Position numbers and translations under genes: made by a program. DNA of 64,000 bases from Clostridiales bacterium. Lineage in GTDB: Bacteria > Bacillota > Clostridia > Christensenellales > CAG-138. Positions within the stretch are counted from its first letter, which is position 1. Each line of letters opens with the position of its first letter. Below are positions 44,936-53,789 of this stretch, in pieces. Below the pieces are notes generated by a model, which saw nothing but the letters and a program-made list of their open reading frames with translations, was not told the DNA's origin and ran no database searches. The stretch lies in NCBI GenBank assembly GCA_012838425.1, contig DUPG01000011.1, positions 1-64,000 of the forward strand. Reading direction: 5' to 3'.

Positions 44936-46516
44936 TTGACTAACAGTAAGGTTTACAATCTGTTGAAGAATCAAAGCGGCTCAGAGCAGCTGTTATTAGA
45001 TTCACCCGACGACATAATTCACGAAATCATAGAGTTTTACATAAATGAGGACAGCCCCTTGCGCGTACAAGCCTGTTCCTTCCTATGCCGCGCAGTCAAA
45101 AAGAAACGCTATTTTGAGATAATCAACTCACAAGTCAACCGAAATGTGCTGTATCGCGCGCTTAAATCCGATATAAAAAAGCTAAGAAAGAACACCGCCA
45201 TACTATTAGGAAGGCTCATAAAGCACGATAAATCACACATAACAAGCGATGTATTCAACCTTATAGAAGCGCTTGAAAACGAAGAAGTACTGCTTGTTGT
45301 TCCCTCAATAATTCTTGCCCTCGGCGTATGCAAAAATGAAGCCGCATATCGCGCTATTGACGAATATAAAATCCCGCCAAGCTGCATAAAGAAGCACGAA
45401 AACGAAATCCGCCAAGCTATTGTAAAAGCGAAAGAAAACTATTCCGAAAACGCCATGCACGAATTCATAGGACTTGGCAAGCCCTACGAATTCGAAATCC
45501 GAACCGCAATGAACATGGCATTTGCTTTGCACACCGAGCTTACAGACAACCTATTCTTTACAAAAGAACACACACCCTCATCAGTAATAGTTACGACAGA
45601 CGATTACGAAAGGCTTTTCACAATACGCTCATTCCGCGAAATACTGCTGCCAATAGGCGAAAAAATAGAGCTCACCGCCGAAAAAATCGCAAAAGCATTT
45701 GTCGAAAAAGGAATCCCCTTTATAATAGACGCGCATACGATGTCAGCAAACGACGAATATTCGCCATTCAGATACAGAATTGAATTGAAATGCACCAAAA
45801 AGCTGCGTCGCAACGAGTTTATATCAGAAATTGTTTCAGAAATACACAGGCTTAATCCACGCTGCGTCGAAAACTCTGTTTCAAATTACGAGGTCGAGCT
45901 GCGTATCGAGCAAACCAAGCAAGCCACCTGCAATCTATACATAAAGCTGTTCACAGTACCCGACACACGCTATGAATACAGGCTATTAACTCTGCCGGCG
46001 TCAATAGCTCCGGCGAACGCCGCCGTATTAGTTCGTTCAGGACATATGAAGCGGGACGCCCGGGTGCTTGATTTCTGCTGCGGAAGCGGAACTCTGCTCA
46101 TAGAAAGACACAAGGTATTCGAATTCCCCGTAAAAGAAATAGTCGGCGTGGATATTTCCTCACAAGCAATATCTATTGCAAAAAAGAATCTCACAGCCGC
46201 AGGTATTAAAAACTTCACACTCATAAACTGCGATTGTCGAAGCTACCACCCGCAAGAAACCTTTGACGAGATTTACGCAAACCTCCCCTTCGGCAACCGC
46301 GTAGGCTCACACAGCGAGAACTTAGACCTTTATAAATCGATATTAGACATACTCCCCCACTGGCTCAACGACGAAGGCACGGCCGTTCTATACTCAATGG
46401 AAGGCGAATTGCTAAAAAGCCTCCTTAAATCAAACAAGCACCTTCGCTTAATCAATACAATAAAAACCGATGCCGGCGGTCTTATACCCATAGTATTTTT
46501 TATCAGTAAACGATAG
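44936..46516 (+). CDS. THUMP-type RNA methyltransferase with helical N-terminus
   Basis: A 526-residue protein. Residues 1-170 look like a helical HEAT-type solenoid (RVQACSFLCRAVKKK, LRKNTAILLGRLIKHD, VVPSIILALGVCKNEAAYRAI). Residues 180-350 resemble the THUMP region of tRNA methyltransferases. The last 170 residues are a Rossmann methyltransferase with DFCCGSGTLLIERHKVF, VGVDISSQAISIAKKNL and ANLPFGNRVG, the latter an NPPF/NPPY-type motif of guanine-N2 or adenine-N6 enzymes. The nearest known relatives are Trm14/TrmN and RlmL-type. The start is TTG 44936 after AGCAGG; the ATG at 44931 meets a stop. Confidence 0.8.
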   Translation: MTNSKVYNLLKNQSGSEQLLLDSPDDIIHEIIEFYINEDSPLRVQACSFLCRAVKKKRYFEIINSQVNRNVLYRALKSDIKKLRKNTAILLGRLIKHDKSHITSDVFNLIEALENEEVLLVVPSIILALGVCKNEAAYRAIDEYKIPPSCIKKHENEIRQAIVKAKENYSENAMHEFIGLGKPYEFEIRTAMNMAFALHTELTDNLFFTKEHTPSSVIVTTDDYERLFTIRSFREILLPIGEKIELTAEKIAKAFVEKGIPFIIDAHTMSANDEYSPFRYRIELKCTKKLRRNEFISEIVSEIHRLNPRCVENSVSNYEVELRIEQTKQATCNLYIKLFTVPDTRYEYRLLTLPASIAPANAAVLVRSGHMKRDARVLDFCCGSGTLLIERHKVFEFPVKEIVGVDISSQAISIAKKNLTAAGIKNFTLINCDCRSYHPQETFDEIYANLPFGNRVGSHSENLDLYKSILDILPHWLNDEGTAVLYSMEGELLKSLLKSNKHLRLINTIKTDAGGLIPIVFFISKR

Positions 46517-46533
46517 ACAAGGGCTTTGCCACT

Positions 46534-47167
46534 ACACCCCACCAAGCACCACAGACACACAGGCACAGCCCCTTTGAATCCGCCTAATTACTATTAAAGA
46601 ATTACAAGATCAATAACTCAATACATCTTAATATACTATATTATATACTTACATCTTCCACATACCACCCTCATCTTCTCTATATTCACACACTTTTCAC
46701 ACCCTCATACCAAACCCATGTTACAAATCAATATTTTCATACCCGAAGAAATCTCATATTACAATCGCATAATATTTCATACCGAAGCTATCTCATTCCC
46801 GTAACAACATTCAAATACTTTCCCCCACACCCCACCAAGCACCACAGGCACACAGGCACTGCCCTTTTGAATCCGCCTAAATACTATTAAAGAATTACAA
46901 GTTCTAATAGCCCAATGCATCTTAATATACTATATTATATACTTATTCAACCACGACCAATCCCTGTTTTCTATACTTACCCTGCCCATTGACAGCCACA
47001 TATAAGACTTATATTACGAAGCAATATTTCATTCCCGCAATAAATCTCATATTACAATCGCACAATGTTTCTTACCGAAGCTATCTCATTCCCGTAACAA
47101 CATTCAAATACTTTCCCCCACACCCCACCAAGCACCACAGACACACAGGCACAGCCCTTTTGAATCC
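46534..47167. repeat. Tandem direct repeat, 293-bp period, G-depleted
   Basis: ACACCCCACCAAGCACCACAG begins at 46534, 46827 and 47120, exactly 293 bp apart each time. After each copy similar blocks follow: TTTGAATCC, TACTATTAAAGAATTACAAG, CATCTTAATATACTATATTATATACTT, and later TCTCATATTACAATCGCA and GAAGCTATCTCATTCCCGTAACAAC. The middle of the two full units has diverged. The plus strand is almost free of G: 46621-46740 has 36 C and 1 G. No gene is supported in 46517-47303. Confidence 0.85.
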
Positions 47168-47303
47168 CAGCTCTTTATAATAATATTAAGACTAATTGCT
47201 TATCACTCAACTTGATATGTAACATTTTTTACACACGCTAACTCCGACAACGATTACTCATTTTCATTCAGTAACGCAGTCGCTGTCCTCATGGCGAAGC
47301 CTC

Positions 47304-47624
47304 TCAAGTGCGCGGCGCATCCTCCCCAAAATGCTCCTCTAACTCCTCTATCAGCTGCTTCAACTCATCATCGCTCACTAATATTTCAAATGGCTTATAA
47401 TAGCGCATATACCTACCGTCGGGCAGCTCTACCATGCAATAATGGTTACATTCAGAGAATATGCCCGCCTTATTCAGTAGCTTTAAATAGCTCTTAACTT
47501 GCGAATAACTCAATCCAAGCTCTTTTTGAAATACATTTATCTTTGTATTTCGCCCATTCAGTATCAGCTTCAATATTCCAATTATTGCGCTGCTTTTGCA
47601 ATTTTCAATTATAATACTCTTCAT
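47304..47624 (-). CDS. Small winged-helix-like protein of unknown role
   Basis: A 106-residue protein. The first 60 residues (KSSAIIGILKLILNGRNTKINVF, then LGLSYSQVKSYLKLLNKAGIF) fit a winged helix-turn-helix, with a basic wing. The last 20 residues are acidic (DDELKQLIEELEEHFGED). I do not recognise a family. I chose ATG 47624 behind AGGAAGG instead of the longer frame at 47654. Low GC and a location between the tandem repeat and spoIIID; possibly acquired. Confidence 0.6.
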   Translation of the reverse strand: MKSIIIENCKSSAIIGILKLILNGRNTKINVFQKELGLSYSQVKSYLKLLNKAGIFSECNHYCMVELPDGRYMRYYKPFEILVSDDELKQLIEELEEHFGEDAPRT

Positions 47625-47774
47625 TTCATTCCTTCCTAAACAAAATGAGTCCATTATTTAATACATGAATAATATTTACATTATGTATATCATTTTATTT
47701 TAGCTATGTCAAATACAATTTTAGCTTTTTGTAACTTTTTTATATTTTTGTATTTTGCTTAGATATTTATAAAA

Positions 47775-47805
47775 GAATAATAAAAAATTCCAAGCCGCAT
47801 ATATA
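47775..47805 (+). promoter_or_regulatory. Possible sigma-E promoter of spoIIID
   Basis: GAATAATA and CATATATA separated by 15-16 bp, 26 bp before the start. spoIIID is a sigma-E gene in Bacillus and Clostridium, so the fit is expected, but the surrounding sequence is AT-rich and matches come easily. Confidence 0.45.
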
Positions 47806-47831
47806 TTACAAAACAATCCTTGGGGGTTAAT

Positions 47832-48155
47832 ATGCAGGTAAAGCAGGCGGCTAAAAAAGAGTATTTCATACCTCAGCAAGCGGCAAATGATTCATTGGAA
47901 TATTCGCACCACATAACCGAGCGCGTACTACTTATAGCGCGCTACATAATTGACCACAAAGCGACTGTTAGAGCGACTGCGTTTCAATTCTCCATATCAA
48001 AATCAACGGTTCATAAGGATGTAACCGAGCGATTGCCAAACATAAATCCCATGTTAGCAAAGGAAGTAAAGAAAATTCTTCAGATCAACAAAGAAGAACG
48101 CCATATCCGCGGAGGAATGGCGACCAAAAACAAGTATCTATCAAAGCGAAGGTAA
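47832..48155 (+). CDS. spoIIID: Sporulation transcriptional regulator SpoIIID
   Basis: SpoIIID is the mother-cell regulator between the sigma-E and sigma-K stages. The 107-residue protein matches it throughout: ITERVLLIARYIIDHKATVRATA, the HTH FSISKSTVHKDVTERLPNINP, then VKKILQINKEERHIRGGMATKNKY. It is a little longer than the usual 85-93 residues because of a Gln/Lys N-terminal extension. I chose ATG 47832 over the TTG at 47820. It abuts dnaN: the two stop codons are adjacent (TAA TTA at 48153-48158). Confidence 0.95.
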   Translation: MQVKQAAKKEYFIPQQAANDSLEYSHHITERVLLIARYIIDHKATVRATAFQFSISKSTVHKDVTERLPNINPMLAKEVKKILQINKEERHIRGGMATKNKYLSKRR

Positions 48156-49271
48156 TTACCTGTCCACAGGAACGGTCAAGTAAAAGAAGCTATCACCGCT
48201 AACCGGCTTAATTGCGCATGGGCCAAGCTTCTTTGAAAACTCAAAGCACATCTCTTCTTCATCTATAACCTTAACTATGTCTAACAAATAACGCGCATTA
48301 AACTGTATAGTAATAGGCTCACCCGAAAGCAATATGGGCATTTCATCTGAAAAGCTGCCTATCTCGCTGTTAACCGAAACATACAGGTAATTATCCGTAT
48401 ATGAAAACTTAACTATGCTGCGCTTATCCTCCTGCGCCACCAAGTATGCACGGTCAATTATAGAATAGAACTCCTTGCGGTTGAGTATAACGCGTGTATC
48501 ATATTCCTTAGGAATAATAGACTGGTACGCTATATAATTGCCTTCCATTCGTCTGATTATTGTTGTAACGTGCTCAGCTTTTATGATTAGATTCTGTTTT
48601 GAGAAGGCTATCTCGACTTCATCTTCCGAATCATGCAGTATTCCGGCCGCACTCTCTAACAAATTTGCGGAAACCAAAATTTCAGCGTTCTTTTCGCCCT
48701 CAACATTTACTACCTTTTCTATTCTCTGCGCGAACTTGAGATTATCAAGCGCTACCAGCTCCAATGTATCATCATAGTATTTAATGAATGCACCCTTTAA
48801 TACGGGGCGCGTATCGTCCTTCAACGCAAATGGGGCAGTCTGCTTAACCATCTTCTTGAATACGCCCTGCTGCAGCTTGATTTTCGCGTCATAATCAGGC
48901 GAAGTAAGCCCTACGAACTCATCAGGGTCAATTGTTTGAAGCGTAATGCTCATAGCGCCTGATGTGATTCTAACAGCGTTCTGCTCCTGCTCAAAAACAG
49001 CTTCGTCGGCAGGCAGCTTCTTAGCGATTTCAGACAGCATTTTTCCGGGAACAAGCATTTCGCCCATGTATGCGCTGTCAGTAGATACGGGGATAGTGGT
49101 TTCAATCTGCATAACTAAATTGAAGCAGGTTAGAGTCATCCTGCTGCTTCCTATAAGTACATGAATGAATTCGTATGCTCGCGTATAGGACGATTCTGCC
49201 CTTGAAGCAAGTGCCGGATAAACAATAGCTATTGCGTTATTCAATTCCTGTGTGTTTACGCGTATTTTCAT
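48156..49271 (-). CDS. dnaN: DNA polymerase III sliding clamp (beta subunit)
   Basis: The ring clamp that tethers the replicative polymerase. The 371-residue protein has three clamp domains and ends in FFYLTVPVDR. It starts MKIRVNTQELNNAIAIVYPALASR, and has the phrase ALKDDTRPVLKGAFIKY at the domain 1-2 junction. ATG 49271 follows AGGAG. The DnaA-box cluster is directly upstream, where dnaA would be expected in most Bacillota, but no dnaA lies on either side in this window. Confidence 0.96.
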   Translation of the reverse strand: MKIRVNTQELNNAIAIVYPALASRAESSYTRAYEFIHVLIGSSRMTLTCFNLVMQIETTIPVSTDSAYMGEMLVPGKMLSEIAKKLPADEAVFEQEQNAVRITSGAMSITLQTIDPDEFVGLTSPDYDAKIKLQQGVFKKMVKQTAPFALKDDTRPVLKGAFIKYYDDTLELVALDNLKFAQRIEKVVNVEGEKNAEILVSANLLESAAGILHDSEDEVEIAFSKQNLIIKAEHVTTIIRRMEGNYIAYQSIIPKEYDTRVILNRKEFYSIIDRAYLVAQEDKRSIVKFSYTDNYLYVSVNSEIGSFSDEMPILLSGEPITIQFNARYLLDIVKVIDEEEMCFEFSKKLGPCAIKPVSGDSFFYLTVPVDR

Positions 49272-49404
49272 AATTACTCCTGTTATATGATTTCATTTCG
49301 CTCATTCAAAATAAGCGATTCTTTTATAATATTATCGTAGTCCTCTTAGTAGGGGGTGTGGAAAGTATGGAAAACTCCCGTAACCCTTGAAATTCAGGGA
49401 AAAA

Positions 49405-49720
49405 CCCGTGTGGATAACCATATGGAAAACTAAGCATTTTATCCGTACGCAATCCACATTTTCCACATATCCACATTTTCCATAAGCTTTCCTAAAATTA
49501 TCCTATGAATAATGTGGATAAATCAGAGCAATTTTCTCCTAAATTTATCCAATAATTTTGGTTATCCACAGTTTCCACAGTGTTTCCTAAAATAATTCTA
49601 TGAATAATATGGATAACTATTATCGGTATTTATTTGATTATACATTATTGATAGAGAAATGTAAAATAGAAATTATATAGGCGTGCTATTCAAAAAGCTA
49701 AATTATCCACCTCGTGAAAA
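49405..49720. other. Probable chromosomal replication origin (DnaA boxes and AT-rich stretch)
   Basis: TTATCCACA in exact form occurs at 49409-49417 (minus), 49513-49521 (minus) and 49562-49570 (plus). One-mismatch boxes occur at 49459-49467, 49467-49475, 49608-49616 and 49703-49711, and more with two mismatches. An AT-rich stretch follows at 49617-49680. Two similar blocks TTCCTAAAATnATnCTATGAATAAT, at 49490-49515 and 49584-49609, each lead into a DnaA box. It lies between dnaN and tilS, as expected for an origin region next to dnaN. Function is inferred, not shown. Confidence 0.8.
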
Positions 49721-49749
49721 ACTAAATGTAGTTATGCGACGCTATAAAA

Positions 49750-49830
49750 TCAGAGTGTTCTTTTACTGGTTTTCTTTCAAGAAAAGCAGTGGGGTACAGG
49801 GGCAAGGCCCCTGCCTAATCGTTAAAAATT
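49750..49830. repeat. TTTTCTTTCAAGAAAAG module
   Basis: A copy of the module (GTTCTTTTACTGG, TTTTCTTTCAAGAAAAGCAG, then GGGGTACAGGGGCAAGGCCCC) lies between the DnaA-box region and tilS. No gene. Confidence 0.6.
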
Positions 49831-49862
49831 GATATGCGGCATGGGGTAAAGCCCTAAAAAGC

Positions 49863-49891
49863 TCTACATTTTAGATAAAAGATGATATAAT
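49863..49891 (+). promoter_or_regulatory. Promoter of tilS, start point at the ATG
   Basis: TCTACA (49863-49868), 17 bp, TATAAT (49886-49891), preceded by TGA for an extended -10. The -10 ends 6 bp before the tilS ATG, so the expected transcript begins at or next to the start codon. Confidence 0.6.
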
Positions 49892-49897
49892 AAAGCC

Positions 49898-51235
49898 ATG
49901 CTTAACACTGTTCGCGCGACTATTATAAATAACAAGCTGCTTGACGCCGGCGATGTGGTGCTGATTGGCCTTAGCGGCGGGGCGGATTCGGTAGCGCTTT
50001 TGCATATACTGAACAGGCTAAAGGCTGAGCTTAATTTTTCGCTTTTAGCGGCGCACTTCAACCATATGCTTAGGGGAAGGGAAGCCGACAGCGACGAGCA
50101 GTTCTGCATAGACTTGTGCAAAAGCTGGGGTATTGAAATCCACACAGGCAGAGCAAATGTAGCTGAATTTGCTAAAAAAGAAGGGCTTACCATTGAAACC
50201 GCAGCGCGTATATTGCGCTATGAGTTTCTGAACAGCTTAGCACATACTAAAATAGCAGTCGCACATCATAAAAACGACCAAGCCGAAACCGTATTGGCTC
50301 ACCTAATTCGTGGAAGCGGTCTAAAAGGGCTATGCGGAATGCGTTATATGAATAACAACATAATCCGTCCGCTGTTAGATGTTACGCGTTGTGAAATTGA
50401 AAGCTATGTCCGCGAAAACAAACTTGATTTCTGCACAGACGCGACCAACTTTTTAGAGGATACAACACGCAACAAGCTGCGCATTAGTGTGATTCCCTAT
50501 ATTGAGCGTGAAATAAACCCGAAATTCATTGATTCTTTAAGCATTTTAGCTGATAACCTGCAATCCGATGAGGACTTCTTGCAAAGGCTGGCGGAAGACG
50601 CCTATAAAAAATGCAGAACAGAGCGCGGATTGAATAGAATTAAGCTGCAAAGGCTTGCAGACCCCGTATTCATTCGCGTATTGCGGCTGGCGTTCGCTGA
50701 CGAGGGAATTTATGCAGATATAGAGTACAAGCACTATAAAGCAATAAAGGAAATAATCACAAAAAACACTAATCTTTCACTCGATTTGCCCAGCATTCGC
50801 GTATATACCGCGTATGATGAGCTGATTTTCGACCGTTCCGGTGAAAAGCTGCCTATGGAATTCGATTACGAATTCCTAATTGGCAAAGAATATAAGTTTG
50901 ACGCCTTTGCTTTATATAGTAAAATTGTTGAAGGCAATGAATATAAGAATTTTCCCGATTCGGTGTGCTTGGATATTGACAAGCTGCCGTCTGATTTGCG
51001 AATTCGCACCCGCAGGGCCGGCGATTACATACACCCATTAGGCGTAAACGGGAAAAAAAGCCTGAAAGAATTTTTGATTGACAAGAAGATAGAGAGAGCA
51101 AAAAGAGATATGCCGCTTTTGTGTTCTGATAATGAGGTGTTAGCTGTGTTTTCTGACAAGAACTACATTTCAGAAAAGCTGAAAGCAACACAAAGCACAA
51201 GAAGAATGCTCGTATTTTTCAGGAGGAATGTATGA
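49898..51235 (+). CDS. tilS: tRNA(Ile)-lysidine synthase
   Basis: TilS converts the wobble C of tRNA-Ile(CAU) to lysidine so that it reads AUA. The 445-residue protein has the PP-loop IGLSGGADSVALL, HFNHMLRGREADSDEQF and HHKNDQAETVLAHLIRGSGLKGLCGM, with a C-terminal domain ending near YISEKLKATQSTRRMLVF. No Shine-Dalgarno sequence is seen before the ATG and the -10 box is adjacent, so a leaderless message is likely. It overlaps hpt by four bases, the usual tilS-hpt pair; ftsH, which often follows, is absent. Confidence 0.94.
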   Translation: MLNTVRATIINNKLLDAGDVVLIGLSGGADSVALLHILNRLKAELNFSLLAAHFNHMLRGREADSDEQFCIDLCKSWGIEIHTGRANVAEFAKKEGLTIETAARILRYEFLNSLAHTKIAVAHHKNDQAETVLAHLIRGSGLKGLCGMRYMNNNIIRPLLDVTRCEIESYVRENKLDFCTDATNFLEDTTRNKLRISVIPYIEREINPKFIDSLSILADNLQSDEDFLQRLAEDAYKKCRTERGLNRIKLQRLADPVFIRVLRLAFADEGIYADIEYKHYKAIKEIITKNTNLSLDLPSIRVYTAYDELIFDRSGEKLPMEFDYEFLIGKEYKFDAFALYSKIVEGNEYKNFPDSVCLDIDKLPSDLRIRTRRAGDYIHPLGVNGKKSLKEFLIDKKIERAKRDMPLLCSDNEVLAVFSDKNYISEKLKATQSTRRMLVFFRRNV

Positions 51236-51777
51236 CTAAGGATTTTCTGAAGGTTTTGCTGGCAGAAAACGAAATTTCAGCGCGCGTAGAACAGCTTGCC
51301 GCAGAGATTTCAAAGGATTATACTGATAAAGAGATAATTGCTGTATGTATTTTGAAGGGAGCAACGCTTTTTTACAGCGATTTGATTCGCAGGCTGAATA
51401 TTCCCGTAAAATTAGACTTTATGGCAATATCAAGCTATGGTTACGGAACCGAATCCACAGGCGAAATCCGCATAAAGAAGGACATGGAAAACGACATATG
51501 CAACGCGCATGTGCTCATAGTTGAGGACATCATAGATACAGGCTGTACGCTTTCTAACCTTATAGAAATGCTGAAGCAGAGAAGACCCGCGTCAATCAAG
51601 ACAGTGTGCCTATTAGACAAGCCGGAGCGTCGCAAGGCAAGCATAAAGCCTGACTATTGCGGATTCGTTATAGAGGATAATTTCGTAGTTGGTTATGGGC
51701 TTGACTATGCGGAAAAATACCGCAACCTGCCCTATATAGCCATATTAGAGCCTAAAATCTACGAAAAAACGATGTAA
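51232..51777 (+). CDS. hpt: Hypoxanthine phosphoribosyltransferase
   Basis: Purine salvage: hypoxanthine or guanine plus PRPP to IMP or GMP. The 181-residue protein carries the PRPP loop VLIVEDIIDTGCTLSNL, the flexible-loop region AISSYGYGTESTGEIRIKKD and the C-terminal GFVIEDNFVVGYGLDYAEKYRNLPYIA. AGGAGG precedes ATG 51232. It is coupled to tilS through the overlap. Confidence 0.96.
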   Translation: MTKDFLKVLLAENEISARVEQLAAEISKDYTDKEIIAVCILKGATLFYSDLIRRLNIPVKLDFMAISSYGYGTESTGEIRIKKDMENDICNAHVLIVEDIIDTGCTLSNLIEMLKQRRPASIKTVCLLDKPERRKASIKPDYCGFVIEDNFVVGYGLDYAEKYRNLPYIAILEPKIYEKTM

Positions 51778-51836
51778 TATATAAGGGATAAGGCGCTATC
51801 GCCCTACCCTATAAAGAAGAAAAGGAGATGGAAAAA

Positions 51837-52850
51837 ATGAAGTTATTGCTTACAGGCGGAGCGGGCTACATAGGCTCGCACACAGCGGTTGAGCTTCTTA
51901 ATAAGGGCTATGAAATAGTAATCGCCGACAATTATTCGAACAGCGACCCCAAGGTATTAGACCGCATACGCAAAATCACAAACAAGGATTTTGCGCACTA
52001 TAATTGCGATGTAGCTAATTATTCCGAATTCGAAAGGGTATTCAAGGAGCATAAAATAGATGTAGTAATTCACTTTGCAGGCTACAAGGCTGTGGGCGAA
52101 TCGGTAAAAATTCCTCTTGAATACTATGAGAACAACTTAAACGCCACAATTACGCTTTTGAAGCTGATGAACAAATACGGTGTGGAAAACTGCATATTCA
52201 GCTCGTCGGCCGCCGTATATGATTCCACGAAAAACAGGCGTTTAACCGAGGATTCGCCTCTTTCCTGCACAAATACATACGGCTATACAAAGCTTATGAG
52301 CGAACAGATTTTCAAGGACGCGGCAAGGGCTAATCCGAAGCTGTCTATTGCTCTGCTCAGATATTTCAATCCCATAGGCTCTCACGAATCGGGGCTTATA
52401 GGCGACAACCCGAACGGAATTCCCAACAACCTGCTTCCTTATATTACGCGTGTGGCTGTGGGCAAGCTTGATAAGCTGTATATATTCGGAAACGATTACG
52501 ACACGCGCGACGGTACAGGCGTTAGAGATTACATTCATGTAGTTGACTTGGCGTTAGGGCATATTGCCGCTATTGACTATTGCTTGAATAATAAGGGCGC
52601 TATCGCAATAAATCTCGGCACAGGCAAGGGGTATAGCGTATTGGAGGTAGTGCACGCGTTTGAAAAAGCAAGCGGCGTGAAAATTCCTTACGAGTTCACA
52701 GGCAGGCGCGAGGGCGATACAGCCGAATACTATGCCTCCCCCGAATTAGCGAAGAAGCTGTTGGGCTGGGAAGCAAGGCTTGATTTAGAGCAGATGTGCG
52801 CTTCCGCTTGGAAATGGCAGAAAATGAACCCGAACGGCTATGAGGAATAA
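51837..52850 (+). CDS. galE: UDP-glucose 4-epimerase
   Basis: Interconverts UDP-glucose and UDP-galactose (or the GlcNAc forms). The 337-residue SDR-type protein has the NAD site LLTGGAGYIGSHTAVELL, the catalytic Tyr and Lys in YGYTKLMSEQIF, SSSAAVY and RYFNPIGSHESGLIGDNPNG. I chose ATG 51837, 9 bp after AAGGAG, rather than the ATG at 51828 that touches the ribosome site. It follows hpt by 59 bp and may share its transcript. A terminator follows. Confidence 0.94.
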   Translation: MKLLLTGGAGYIGSHTAVELLNKGYEIVIADNYSNSDPKVLDRIRKITNKDFAHYNCDVANYSEFERVFKEHKIDVVIHFAGYKAVGESVKIPLEYYENNLNATITLLKLMNKYGVENCIFSSSAAVYDSTKNRRLTEDSPLSCTNTYGYTKLMSEQIFKDAARANPKLSIALLRYFNPIGSHESGLIGDNPNGIPNNLLPYITRVAVGKLDKLYIFGNDYDTRDGTGVRDYIHVVDLALGHIAAIDYCLNNKGAIAINLGTGKGYSVLEVVHAFEKASGVKIPYEFTGRREGDTAEYYASPELAKKLLGWEARLDLEQMCASAWKWQKMNPNGYEE

Positions 52851-52943
52851 AGCAGCACATAACGCGAATGAAAATGCCCTGCGGGCAAATTGAATAATTG
52901 CTGTAAAGCAAGAGCTTGTAGTAATTATTGTAGCCTGTTAAAT

Positions 52944-52981
52944 GAAAAGCAATGCTTTTTTGAGGAGCATTGCTTTTTTTA
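52944..52981 (+). terminator. Terminator after galE
   Basis: AAAAGCAATGCT and AGCATTGCTTTTTT form a long hairpin with a T tract, about 95 bp downstream of the stop and behind a small hairpin repeat. Confidence 0.8.
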
Positions 52982-53044
52982 TTTGTGACTGTGCCATCAT
53001 TCAGCGGCATAGTCGCTGTATTCATTCAATATGCAGCATTGTCT

Positions 53045-53743
53045 TCATTTTATAACTAAATGCAATAGATACAGCACCACCAAGTGCGCAGGATAAAACG
53101 CGTAGAAAACGAACTTCATGCTTTTGAATAGGCGCATATTGTATGCGGGCTTTCCGTTATATAAAAGCAGAATGATAAGCGCTATTGCATATCCCAAGTA
53201 ATGCAAGCCGCGGTCTAATGAGAAGGAATACATATAAAGCACCATAAACGCGAACACGCTTGCGAAAGACAGCGCGTATATCGAAGCGTCGCCGCCTGCG
53301 TTCTTATATTCAGTCAGCACATACATAAATAATATGAGAAGCACGCCCCAAGCTCCGTAATCCGTGTAAAAAATATCGCCCAGCAACGCAATTATCAGAC
53401 TAAGCGCAATTCCTAACAGCCTTGGTTGTACCTTGTCGTAAACCATAATCGCTGATAATCCCAGTATCAGCGTAACAAATATGTTCAGCCGAAAGCCTGC
53501 CCCTGCCATTTTCATTAAAAGCATAAAAGGCAGCTGTGAAACCACAGCGAATATTACCAATCGTATAAAATACCTTTTCAGGCTGCGTGTATGAATATAC
53601 CCCTGCGCGATAGAAAATGCGAATATGGGAAACGCTATGCGCCCTATTGCGTTCAATAAAACAACCCTTTGCGGCAGAGCATAGCTCAAATGGTCGCAGA
53701 ACATAGCGATTATAGCGATTATCTTTAACAGCAGGCTCGTCAT
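53045..53743 (-). CDS. TraX family membrane protein
   Basis: A 232-residue protein with about eight hydrophobic helices. The TraX-type start is LLKIIAIIAMFCDHLSYAL, followed by NAIGRIAFPIFAFSIAQGYIHT and a terminal YPAHLVVLYLLHLVI. In F plasmid TraX acetylates pilin, but Bacillota chromosomal members are of unknown substrate and are common without any conjugation genes, as here. The start ATG 53743 has only a weak upstream purine stretch. It is convergent with galE. Confidence 0.88.
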   Translation of the reverse strand: MTSLLLKIIAIIAMFCDHLSYALPQRVVLLNAIGRIAFPIFAFSIAQGYIHTRSLKRYFIRLVIFAVVSQLPFMLLMKMAGAGFRLNIFVTLILGLSAIMVYDKVQPRLLGIALSLIIALLGDIFYTDYGAWGVLLILFMYVLTEYKNAGGDASIYALSFASVFAFMVLYMYSFSLDRGLHYLGYAIALIILLLYNGKPAYNMRLFKSMKFVFYAFYPAHLVVLYLLHLVIK

Positions 53744-53789
53744 ACGGATTATTTTATCATAGAAAACGAGTAAGGTTCAATGAAGTGAT

